Positions 44,208 through 50,685 of a DNA stretch of 51,213 nucleotides are shown piece after piece. The stretch is taken from the NCBI RefSeq assembly GCF_015070855.1, contig NZ_JADDIX010000049.1, positions 1 through 51,213 on the forward strand, read 5' to 3'. The translations under genes were made by a program, and so were the position numbers. The notes beneath the pieces were generated by a model. That model was not told the origin of the DNA, ran no database searches, and saw only the letters and a program-made list of their open reading frames with translations. Position 1 is the first letter of the stretch; every line of letters starts with the position of its first letter. The stretch is from Pseudomonas lopnurensis. Its GTDB lineage: Bacteria > Pseudomonadota > Gammaproteobacteria > Pseudomonadales > Pseudomonadaceae.

Positions 44208-45533
44208 ATGAAAAGACCTCAGAAATGGGTGCAGGGTCACGGCGGGGTCGGCAGCTATAGCTACTTTAAAGACATGACCGACGACGAAATCCGCGTACAG
44301 GATGCTGCTCGTCGCAAGTCAGATGAAGAGGCTGCTAGACGCCGTGATCTGGAAGACAAGCGGTACAGGGAGTACGAAGAGCGGCAGCGCAAACAGAATC
44401 AGCCACCGCCGCCCCGTACAGACTTCATCTTCGCTAAATCATGCAACATACCTGCTGGCCATACCTGCTACGCCGACAAGGCCCCTCTCGACCCGCTGAG
44501 TAGCTACGGCACGTTTGCGGTACTTGGAACCGGCGAGGCGATAGCTTCAGGTGGCACGTCCCTAAAACTGATTGGCAACTCTGCGTCGAGCCTAGCTGTT
44601 GCCTCAAGGCTAGGCCAGGGGGCGTTGTCGCTTGGCCTGGCTGAGCTGACGGTCGGCGCTGGGGTGGTTGCCGGTGGGATAGTTGGCACCGTGGCCATGC
44701 TGCTCCCAAATGCCACAGCTGGCGATGACCTGTTCTACACAGCTGAGCAGTACGCTGACCTGAGCACCGCCAATACCGGCGTGAGGATCAATGTCAAATA
44801 TCTGCCCAATGGAGCCGTTAGCACCTATGGCTTCTACACGGGCAACAACCCTGCCTGGAAGGGCGTCCCGGTGATTGCCGCTATCGCACGTGGTGAGCAG
44901 TTTGTCGCAGACTTAGGAGAAGGGATTGAGCTGATCTGGACACCGGCAGCCGAGCCGAACAAGGTGCTGGGGATTCCAGCGCTGGAAGGCGTAGAACACA
45001 AACCGACCCACTTCGTTTTCCCTGAAGTCCGGCAAGCGAAACAGATCCTGGTCAACCCGGAGCCACCACCAGATTACCGGGACGCGATCATCTGGTTCCC
45101 GGTGGAGACCGGCATCCTGCCGATCTATCTTTCGCTGAGCGTACGCAATGGGCCGGGCGTGGTTAGTGGTGTTGGACAGGATGTAGTAGGCGTTTGGCTC
45201 GATCATGCCAGGTCAGGTCTGGGAGCACCGATCCCGACGAAGATTGCCGATAAGCTCAGGGGGCGTGAATTTTCGAGTTTCGATGCATTCAGAAAGGCAT
45301 TTTGGATTGAGGTTGGGAACGATCCTGAGTTAAGCCGTCAATTCAATCAAGACAACCTGGAGCGCATACAGTCAGGCTACGCACCTGCTACTCGTGATAA
45401 AGATGCTGTAGGGAAAAGAGGTACATTCGAACTGCATCACGTTGAGCGAATTGCTGACGGTGGGGCTGTATATAATGTAGATAATCTTCGTGCAAACACC
45501 CCTCGAAATCACATAGATATTCACCGGAAATAG
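44208..45533 (+). CDS. Cassette 4: S-type pyocin/colicin-like HNH DNase toxin
   Basis: This 441-residue antibacterial toxin should cut DNA in susceptible cells. Residues 20-70 are a highly charged helix (EEAARRRDLEDKRYREYEER), 70-175 include SCNIPAGHTCYADKAPLDPL and a glycine-rich hydrophobic stretch, about 180-320 form the S-type pyocin domain (KYLPNGAVSTYGFYTGNNP, FVADLGEGIELIWTPA), and about 330-441 form the colicin E9-type DNase (GAPIPTKIADKLRGREFSSF; ELHHVERIADGG; NHIDIHRK), with all HNH histidines kept. S pyocins are usually 600-780 residues. The receptor-binding N-terminus is missing here, so delivery could be through a type VI system or another route. The ATG at 44208 has an AAGGA site. 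The immunity gene follows after 3 bp. Confidence 0.93.
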   Translation: MKRPQKWVQGHGGVGSYSYFKDMTDDEIRVQDAARRKSDEEAARRRDLEDKRYREYEERQRKQNQPPPPRTDFIFAKSCNIPAGHTCYADKAPLDPLSSYGTFAVLGTGEAIASGGTSLKLIGNSASSLAVASRLGQGALSLGLAELTVGAGVVAGGIVGTVAMLLPNATAGDDLFYTAEQYADLSTANTGVRINVKYLPNGAVSTYGFYTGNNPAWKGVPVIAAIARGEQFVADLGEGIELIWTPAAEPNKVLGIPALEGVEHKPTHFVFPEVRQAKQILVNPEPPPDYRDAIIWFPVETGILPIYLSLSVRNGPGVVSGVGQDVVGVWLDHARSGLGAPIPTKIADKLRGREFSSFDAFRKAFWIEVGNDPELSRQFNQDNLERIQSGYAPATRDKDAVGKRGTFELHHVERIADGGAVYNVDNLRANTPRNHIDIHRK

Positions 45534-45536
45534 TCC

Positions 45537-45797
45537 ATGAAAAAGAGAATTTCTGACTACACCGAAGCGCAGTTTATTCAATTTCTTCAAGAGATTCGTG
45601 CTGCGAACAAGAGCGCATCTGACGAAGTACTGGGCGAACTGCTTGAGCAATTCAGGCTGCTTACAGAGCACCCTGACGGCACTGACTTGATATATTATCC
45701 GGAAGCTGGTGCAGACAACTCAAACGAAGGCATCACTGAAACTGTAAAGAAATGGCGCGAAGCAAATGGTCTTCCAAGCTTCAAGCCTCGTTTCTAA
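45537..45797 (+). CDS. Cassette 4: colicin/pyocin DNase immunity protein (Im9 family)
   Basis: The 86-residue protein binds and blocks the DNase of the toxin encoded just upstream. It has the hallmarks of the Im2/Im7/Im8/Im9 family: RISDYTEAQFIQFLQEI (helix I), the variable helix II that sets specificity (about 28-45), LTEHPDGTDLIYYPEAG (helix III with the conserved YY) and VKKWREANG near the end. Length matches Im9 (86). The start is 3 bp after the toxin stop, so the two are co-transcribed and probably coupled. A strong terminator follows inside the same cassette. Confidence 0.95.
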   Translation: MKKRISDYTEAQFIQFLQEIRAANKSASDEVLGELLEQFRLLTEHPDGTDLIYYPEAGADNSNEGITETVKKWREANGLPSFKPRF

Positions 45798-45813
45798 GCA
45801 GTTGGAGGCATGC

Positions 45814-45851
45814 AAATTAAAAGGGCCGTCTTTGATGGGCCCTTTTAATTT
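45814..45851 (+). terminator. Rho-independent terminator of the toxin-immunity cassette
   Basis: AAATTAAAAGGGCC pairs perfectly with GGCCCTTTTAATTT over 14 bp around a 10-nt loop, 17 bp after the immunity stop. A terminator inside a cassette implies the unit has its own promoter and shields downstream cassettes from its transcription. Confidence 0.9.
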
Positions 45852-45904
45852 GGTGATTTGGAAATTCTCCTGCGTTGCAGCGACTACCGTATTGGGCCAG
45901 ACAG

Positions 45905-45981
45905 GCCTAACAACTGGCTCAAATCGTTCGCTTCGCTCACTCGGGACCGGCTAAAGCCGGCCCCTTAACCAAACATTATAC
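45905..45981 (+). repeat. attC: attC4 (CCGG stem variant, altered crossover base)
   Basis: The site runs from GCCTAAC to ATTATAC. R'' is the reverse complement of the cassette 4 start (GTTAGGC). The core has the CCGGCTAAAGCCGG variant of attC3. The invariant G before the crossover is replaced by A (ATTATAC instead of GTTATAC). Confidence 0.9.
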
Positions 45982-46002
45982 ATGCAGCCAGAAAGGTGTT
46001 GA

Positions 46003-46488
46003 ATGCTTCTAAAGCCAGAACTAGCCTCTGAATTCTTGTTAAAGTACAAAGCCATACTGACGCACATAAATTCAGGGCAGCCTCCTAGCGACATTAAAGA
46101 GTATGTGGCTGCACGCTCAAAACTCTATGATGACAGAGCTTGCTTCAGCAGCGCCTTAACAAAAGCAGCAGAAATAGATTTTGCAGAATCACTAAAATCC
46201 GCGGTGTATGGTGAATTTATTTATCTTAAAAAATACAAGAGCGGTTATATCTTCAAAAAACTAGATACCGGAATTTTTTATCAAGCTACCGCCCTGACTT
46301 CGCCTCTGAAAAATCTGGTGCATGATTACAGCATTATCAAAACAGCGCTGCTACCCTTTCCCAATCAGCTTGTTTGCGATGGGCTTATTTCAGGAGCAAA
46401 TACTTTGCTAGGAAGGAACCTCGCAAAAGAAGTCAGAGAAGCATACTGGGAAGCAAAGAAATCTGGCCAAGTTGTGTTGCATGTATAA
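46003..46488 (+). CDS. Cassette 5: hypothetical protein
   Basis: The 161-residue soluble, mostly helical protein begins MLLKPELASEFLLKYKAIL and has a distinctive LLPFPNQLVCDGLISG stretch near residue 115, a pattern (LPF...DGL) seen in uncharacterised bacterial proteins. No TM or signal. The ATG follows AAGGTGTTGA, and the stop overlaps attC5. Function unknown. Confidence 0.8.
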   Translation: MLLKPELASEFLLKYKAILTHINSGQPPSDIKEYVAARSKLYDDRACFSSALTKAAEIDFAESLKSAVYGEFIYLKKYKSGYIFKKLDTGIFYQATALTSPLKNLVHDYSIIKTALLPFPNQLVCDGLISGANTLLGRNLAKEVREAYWEAKKSGQVVLHV

Positions 46489-46558
46489 CAAATGGTTCAA
46501 ATCGCTCGCTCCGCTCAGTGGGACGGGCTAAAGCCCGCCCCTTAACCAAACGTTAGGC
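46483..46558 (+). repeat. attC: attC5
   Basis: The site runs from GTATAAC to GTTAGGC. GTATAAC is the reverse complement of GTTATAC, confirming that cassette 5 starts with TTATAC even though the base before it is A. The core is of the CGGGCTAAAGCCCG type. Confidence 0.93.
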
Positions 46559-46564
46559 TTAATA

Positions 46565-46972
46565 ATGTTTGAGATTTTGCATCCCATACTGGACTGGCTC
46601 AGTACCAAACAAGGAAGCAGCCCCCGAAGTGGTTACGGCTGGCAGGTAATCGTCATGATTGCCGTTGGCATTGCTGGAATGCTTAAGGCAAGCGAGGTTC
46701 GCTCGAAAAAAATATCGCTCAAAGAAAAAGTTTGTCAGCAAATATCCAGATGTCCTTTAGCCGCAACAATTTGCACAGATGAAGTTGGAAGGCCCTTTGA
46801 AATTCACGCTAGGTTAGAAAAAACCAGCAATGGATACATGATCACAATTAACAATTCTGCCTCGGAAACCAAACAACAAGAGTTCGAGAGCATCGAAGAA
46901 ATTGAGGCGTTCCTAGAAGAAAAGACAATTTTTAAATTGGCTGACTTTAAGCCATGTGCACAACAAGCCTAA
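46565..46972 (+). CDS. Cassette 6: single-TM hypothetical protein
   Basis: The 135-residue protein has one hydrophobic helix (about 27-40, VIVMIAVGIAGML) and a C-terminal soluble part with many acidic residues (ESIEEIEAFLEEK). It ends in the first bases of attC6. The ATG is only 6 bp after attC5 and no ribosome site is visible, so its start is uncertain. No family recognised. Confidence 0.72.
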   Translation: MFEILHPILDWLSTKQGSSPRSGYGWQVIVMIAVGIAGMLKASEVRSKKISLKEKVCQQISRCPLAATICTDEVGRPFEIHARLEKTSNGYMITINNSASETKQQEFESIEEIEAFLEEKTIFKLADFKPCAQQA

Positions 46973-47042
46973 CAAGCGGTTCAAGTCTCTCGCCACGCTC
47001 ACTGGGACGGGCTAAAGCCCGCCCCTTAACCAAACGTTAGCA
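46967..47042 (+). repeat. attC: attC6
   Basis: The site runs from GCCTAAC to GTTAGCA. R'' is the reverse complement of the cassette 6 start (GTTAGGC). The core is of the CGGGCTAAAGCCCG type. Confidence 0.93.
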
Positions 47043-47058
47043 ACCACATGGAGTTTTC

Positions 47059-48333
47059 GTGATTCCTTCAAAATCAAAAATTGATAAGGCTGGCGTAGCT
47101 TTCGCAAAAGATCAATTCCAAACAATTGAAGATTTGATTGAGCTAGAGGATGTATTCGATCAGTACCGAAAGGCACATCTGCAACCGCTTTCAGAAACAA
47201 CATTGGAATTGCAGAATTGGCTAACCGGATATAAGACAGACTACTACATAGCCCAGCGTTTAAAGAGAAAGCCACAAATAATACGAAAGCTGAACCGACT
47301 AAGCGTTCGCCTAACGCAACTCCAAGACATCGGAGGATGCCGGATAATTGTCGAAAAGAACTCAGATGTGGATCAGCTTCTGGCCTTCCTTGAGACCAAG
47401 GTTGAATCACAGAAAACCATTTCAATTGAAAGAGTTACTGACTATCGCCCAAAAGGCAGAGATGACACAGGATACAGAGCACTACATATATTGCTATCCA
47501 GATCCGGTTACAAACTAGAGCTACAAATAAGAAGTAGAATCCAGCACTACTGGGCAGAGAGCATAGAAAGAACATCTGTAATTTACGGCTACCACCTCAA
47601 AGAGGGCGAAGGCGATCCATCAGTAATTAAGTATTTCAAAAGTCTTTCTAATGCTTTTTACGAGATAGAGTCTGGACGCGAACCCTCCGCACAGCATCGC
47701 CTAGAAATAGATCGACTCAGAGAAGCGAGTGAGAAAATCATAGAGGCATCGGACAGGGGGCGAGTTTTTGATAGCTACGTAAATGAAGACATCATTAAAG
47801 TCCTCACCGAAAAGGAATCTAGAAATCCGGCCCCGATCAACAATTGGATAATTGTGTTTGACTGGAATACCGGTGCTTTCGTGTCGTGGGACATAGTTGG
47901 AAGAAGTCCTGACGAAGCAATTGCAGCATATGTCAAGTATGAGAAAAATTTCCCCGTTGAAAAAAGCTATGAAGTGGTTCTTATCGGGTCATCCAAGGTG
48001 GCCACAGTAAGAAAAACTCACAGCCATTACTTCGGAATAGATAGTTACGACAAAATTCTCGAAAATTTTGACGAATCAATTATCGGCTTCTCCAGCAAAA
48101 TGGATATTGACGTCGGAGCCAGACAAATATTATTAAAGCTTCACACCAAGCATTTCTGGGGTAAAAAACCGGTTGCCCAGAGCACATTAAAAAACCATTT
48201 CTGTCAAAACGTATTGACCTTTGAGTCATCACTAGAGTCCTTGATAGCTAGAAAGTTTGTTATTCGGGAAACAGCAAACGGCCCTGTATCTCTCAACGTA
48301 AAAATGCGAAGTGAAATTGAACAGTACCTGTAG
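47059..48333 (+). CDS. Cassette 7: RelA/SpoT-domain protein
   Basis: The 424-residue protein has a nucleotide pyrophosphokinase domain of the RelA/SpoT type at about 20-205: RLTQLQDIGGCRIIV (about 86-100), DYRPKGRDDTGYRALHILL (about 128-146) and ELQIRSRIQHYWAES (about 154-168), the standard G-loop and metal/base-binding positions of (p)ppGpp synthetases. It lacks the HD hydrolase and the TGS/ACT regulatory domains of long Rel proteins. The remaining 220 residues are a separate C-terminal region without recognised motif. Related small synthetases can be housekeeping alarmone enzymes or toxins that act in phage defence (toxSAS, CapRel). The GTG start follows GGAG. No separate antitoxin gene is seen in the cassette. 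Confidence 0.88.
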   Translation: MIPSKSKIDKAGVAFAKDQFQTIEDLIELEDVFDQYRKAHLQPLSETTLELQNWLTGYKTDYYIAQRLKRKPQIIRKLNRLSVRLTQLQDIGGCRIIVEKNSDVDQLLAFLETKVESQKTISIERVTDYRPKGRDDTGYRALHILLSRSGYKLELQIRSRIQHYWAESIERTSVIYGYHLKEGEGDPSVIKYFKSLSNAFYEIESGREPSAQHRLEIDRLREASEKIIEASDRGRVFDSYVNEDIIKVLTEKESRNPAPINNWIIVFDWNTGAFVSWDIVGRSPDEAIAAYVKYEKNFPVEKSYEVVLIGSSKVATVRKTHSHYFGIDSYDKILENFDESIIGFSSKMDIDVGARQILLKLHTKHFWGKKPVAQSTLKNHFCQNVLTFESSLESLIARKFVIRETANGPVSLNVKMRSEIEQYL

Positions 48334-48339
48334 AGTGCC

Positions 48340-48415
48340 TGCTAACTAGTGGTTCAAATCGTTCGCCTCGCTCACTTGGACGGGCTAAAGCCCGCCCCTT
48401 AACCAAACGTTAGGC
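48340..48415 (+). repeat. attC: attC7
   Basis: The site runs from TGCTAAC to GTTAGGC. TGCTAAC is the reverse complement of the cassette 7 start (GTTAGCA). The core is of the CGGGCTAAAGCCCG type. Confidence 0.93.
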
Positions 48416-48469
48416 AAAGCAAACCAATCGAAAAACGCAGCCAAACACAGGAAATCTCATGATCTTTTC

Positions 48470-48751
48470 ATTGCATTAATTCTAGGTCTTATCCCGGCCA
48501 TAATTGCAGCGTTCAAAGGTCGCCGTTTCTTTATCTGGTGGATATACGGCACTCTTATTTTTATTATTTCCTTACCACACTCACTACTTGCATCAATACT
48601 GAAGCGCTGCCCACAGTGCAAAGAAAGCGCACAGCGCGACGCAAATATATGCCCGCACTGCAGAACACAATTTTTCCTTAACAAGTCAACAGCAAATACA
48701 CAAAGCCAAACGAGAATCTCGCGTTATTCGTCTAACAATTGGCCAAAATAG
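48470..48751 (+). pseudogene. Cassette 8: start-less two-TM zinc-ribbon ORF
   Basis: This frame encodes two hydrophobic stretches (LILGLIPAIIAAF and FFIWWIYGTLIFIISL), then CPQC...CPHC, a zinc ribbon, and reaches a TAG inside attC8. The protein-like composition and the two CxxC pairs argue that it was a gene. However, no ATG, GTG or TTG lies in frame before it; the nearest rare option is ATT at 48470. The only nearby ATG (48459) is in another frame and ends after six codons. It is probably a decayed cassette, or one translated from a non-standard start or by frameshifting. Confidence 0.55.
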
Positions 48752-48806
48752 TTCGCTTCGCTCGCTCGGAACTAGCTAAAACCGGCCCCCTTAGCAAACG
48801 TTAGGC
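48730..48806 (+). repeat. attC: attC8 (degenerate)
   Basis: The site runs from GTCTAAC to GTTAGGC. The core has drifted (ACTAGCTAAAACCGG) so that the inner hairpin no longer pairs well, and R'' differs by one base from the reverse complement of the cassette 8 start. It may be poorly recombined. Confidence 0.85.
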
Positions 48807-48821
48807 AATGGCGCTAAAACA

Positions 48822-48971
48822 ATGGAAGCAATACGTCCAGAGAAGCTCGTACGTCATTCAAATAACATGCAATTGAGTTTTCGACCCAATCTATCGCGCC
48901 GCCGGGAAAGCCGTTGCGGCCTGCATAAGTGTGCCTGCAGCATTCGCGCTCGGCTCAGTTTCTCGGCCTAA
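48822..48971 (+). CDS. Cassette 9: possible 49-residue ORF
   Basis: Cassette 9 (48801-49048) is only 248 bp. Its longest frame starts at ATG 48822 and ends with a TAA inside attC9, as many cassette genes do; it is basic and cysteine-containing (CGLHKCACSIRARL). An overlapping 22-codon frame starts at 48808. Neither has a ribosome site or recognised relative, so the cassette may be non-coding. Confidence 0.25.
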   Translation: MEAIRPEKLVRHSNNMQLSFRPNLSRRRESRCGLHKCACSIRARLSFSA

Positions 48972-49054
48972 CAATGCGCTCAAATCGCTCACTTCGTTCG
49001 CTGGCCCGCAAAAGCTACGACGCCTTTACTCGCCTGCTAGCTTAACCATTATAC
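48966..49054 (+). repeat. attC: attC9 (foreign type, 89 bp)
   Basis: The site runs from GCCTAAC to ATTATAC with R'' matching the cassette 9 start (GTTAGGC). The middle (GCTGGCCCGCAAAAGCTACG) is unrelated to the host-type core, so this cassette came from a different integron lineage. As in attC4, the base before TTATAC is A. Confidence 0.8.
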
Positions 49055-49068
49055 GTAAGGATGCTTGA

Positions 49069-49437
49069 ATGAGCCTCTGGCTCCCCACAAAAAGAAAACT
49101 CAAGACAACGTTCTTTCTAATAGCGCTTTGGATTGTCTACACGACTCTTTCCAGCCTTACGACCAAGGCATAAAAGGAGTACTCATTCAAAACAATGGCC
49201 ATTAGCAGTTACCGCAAAGATATTGAAGAGCCAACAAAGCAATACATGAAGGCAACGCAGGCAGCACGCCAAGGCATCACTATAGAAACAGTGCGAAAAC
49301 TTGAAACAGCAGGCTACATTAATATTTCGGTTCAGCTATCGCTCGGCTTGCTGATTTCTTACTTCGGCTCTTGCTTTATTCACCGAAAAACCACTGGGAG
49401 CACGCGTGACATGCGTCCAACTGGCCTTGGGCCTTGA
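49069..49437 (+). pseudogene. Cassette 10: interrupted membrane-protein gene, no closing attC
   Basis: A frame from ATG 49069 encodes 34 residues with a TM helix (TFFLIALWIVYTTLSSL) and stops at TAA 49171. The same frame continues after the stop and from ATG 49195 (preceded by AAGGAGT at 49174) gives a soluble helix plus a second TM (VQLSLGLLISYFGSCFI). Either one gene is broken by a nonsense change or there are two small coupled genes. After residue HRKTTG the composition changes to GC-rich, so the last residues (up to 49437) are chromosomal read-through. No attC follows, so the cassette was truncated at the array end. Confidence 0.55.
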
Positions 49438-49652
49438 CGCCGAAACGGACTATCGGGAAAGGACGCAAGATGGCTTTCGGGCCTCCGGCAGTAACAGGCT
49501 GCTCCCTGGCCATCAGCCTGTGGCACGTCGCAGCCCGGGTTCTGAGTCCGTCGCCGGCCTGAGCAGATCGTTTCCGGCCATTCGCCCGTCTCTCGACCTC
49601 TGCCCGTCCAGATCCGCACAATACCCGCCCTCCTCACCAACAGGCGATCCCC

Positions 49653-49973
49653 ATGACTGACACACCCTACCTGCTGGACGAACTCGAAGCTGCCGACATG
49701 CTGATAATCGACGACCTGCACGCTTTCGAATTCAGGCTCGACGACGCCCTGCTCGACCGGGCCGATGCCGCTGCCGAAGCGGACGAGCCGTTCGAAAGCG
49801 ACGAAATCGTCGTAACCCTGGAAGCACTCGATGGACGCGAGCGCAAACGCTGGCACTTCAGCTACAACAGCGTGATGGAGGCCGAATACCAGGCCGAAGA
49901 CGACAGTTGGCAAATCGGCCCGCACCGCTTGAAATGCCTGGCGGCAACCCACGCCAGCAGCGCGGACGAATGA
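49653..49973 (+). CDS. Small acidic protein, DUF5629-like
   Basis: The 106-residue acidic protein (LDELEAADMLIIDDLHAFEF, LTLEALDGRERKRWHFSYN) resembles a Pseudomonas-specific family of unknown function, DUF5629 as far as can be recalled. No TM or signal. It is the first chromosomal gene after the integron; about 215-260 bp before it hold no gene. The ribosome site (AGGCG) is weak. Confidence 0.8.
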   Translation: MTDTPYLLDELEAADMLIIDDLHAFEFRLDDALLDRADAAAEADEPFESDEIVVTLEALDGRERKRWHFSYNSVMEAEYQAEDDSWQIGPHRLKCLAATHASSADE

Positions 49974-49992
49974 GTTATCGACTCATCCAGCC

Positions 49993-50058
49993 GTAGGGCG
50001 GGTGATACCCGCGAGGCATTGCACATAGCCGACGCCCAATGGCGGGTTGCAACCCTAC
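49993..50058. repeat. Intergenic inverted repeat (GTAGGGCGGGT family)
   Basis: GTAGGGCGGGTGATACCCGC and the distal GCGGGTTGCAACCCTAC form inverted arms with internal palindromes. Typical Pseudomonas intergenic repeat. Confidence 0.75.
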
Positions 50059-50077
50059 GTGGTTCGAGAGGAACGTT

Positions 50078-50494
50078 ATGCAAACGGTCTACCCATCGAA
50101 AATCGACTGGTGGCTTGCTGTCGCCCTCGTATGCTCGATGGCTGTCTGCGCCTGGGCGAGCGTCGATATCGTCGCGGCCGGCGCGCCTGCCGCGTGGTGG
50201 CTGGCTCTGCCGACCATGGGCCTCGGCACCGGTTTGCCCCTGTGGCTTCTGTTTGGCACCCGCTACATCCTCGAGGCCACGCATTTGCGTATCAAGAGCG
50301 GCCCATTCGCATGGCGAGTTCCACTCGCAGACATCACCAGCATCACCCCGACCGCCAATCCACTTTCCAGCCCGGCGCTGTCGCTCGACAGGTTGCGCAT
50401 AGATTATGGTCGTGGCTCGACAGTCATGATCTCGCCGCGTGACAAGGAGCAGTTCATTCAAGAAATCGAGGCATTGCGTCGAGCTGTCGGCTGA
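50078..50494 (+). CDS. Membrane protein with bacterial PH-like domain
   Basis: The 138-residue protein has two TM helices (about 9-28 and 36-60), followed by a PH-like beta domain (TRYILEATHLRIKSGPFAWR, LSLDRLRIDYGRGSTVMISP, DKEQFIQEIEALRRA). This pattern is that of the YdbT/YvbH-type bPH families of unknown function. The ATG at 50078 follows GAGAGGAACG. Confidence 0.8.
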   Translation: MQTVYPSKIDWWLAVALVCSMAVCAWASVDIVAAGAPAAWWLALPTMGLGTGLPLWLLFGTRYILEATHLRIKSGPFAWRVPLADITSITPTANPLSSPALSLDRLRIDYGRGSTVMISPRDKEQFIQEIEALRRAVG

Positions 50495-50685
50495 CAGCGA
50501 ATCCGTTCTGGGGGTCAACTTACTCTAGAAGAGCAGGTCAGGCCTGCCGATCGAGCTCCTTTTTCCAGCAGCCCTGTGACCGAAAGTATGTCAACTGACT
50601 AGCAGTTCCCCATCGACAACCTCGAAAACGATGCCCTCCTCTGTTAAAGATCGTACGTTGTCCAGACATTCAAGGAGGATTCGTC

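Larger units (their letters stand above)
40750..49395. mobile_element. Sedentary chromosomal integron, intI plus ten cassettes
   Basis: The region holds an integron integrase gene on the minus strand, an attI region, and a run of plus-strand cassettes separated by eight near-identical 76-77-bp attC sites and one unrelated 89-bp attC. The cassette ends agree with each other: each cassette's first six bases are the reverse complement of the R'' box of the attC that closes it (cassettes 1-7 and 9; cassette 8 has one mismatch). The cassettes are clearly AT-richer than the flanks. The right boundary, near 49385-49400, is set by the return to GC-rich sequence, because the last cassette has no attC. 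Confidence 0.93.
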
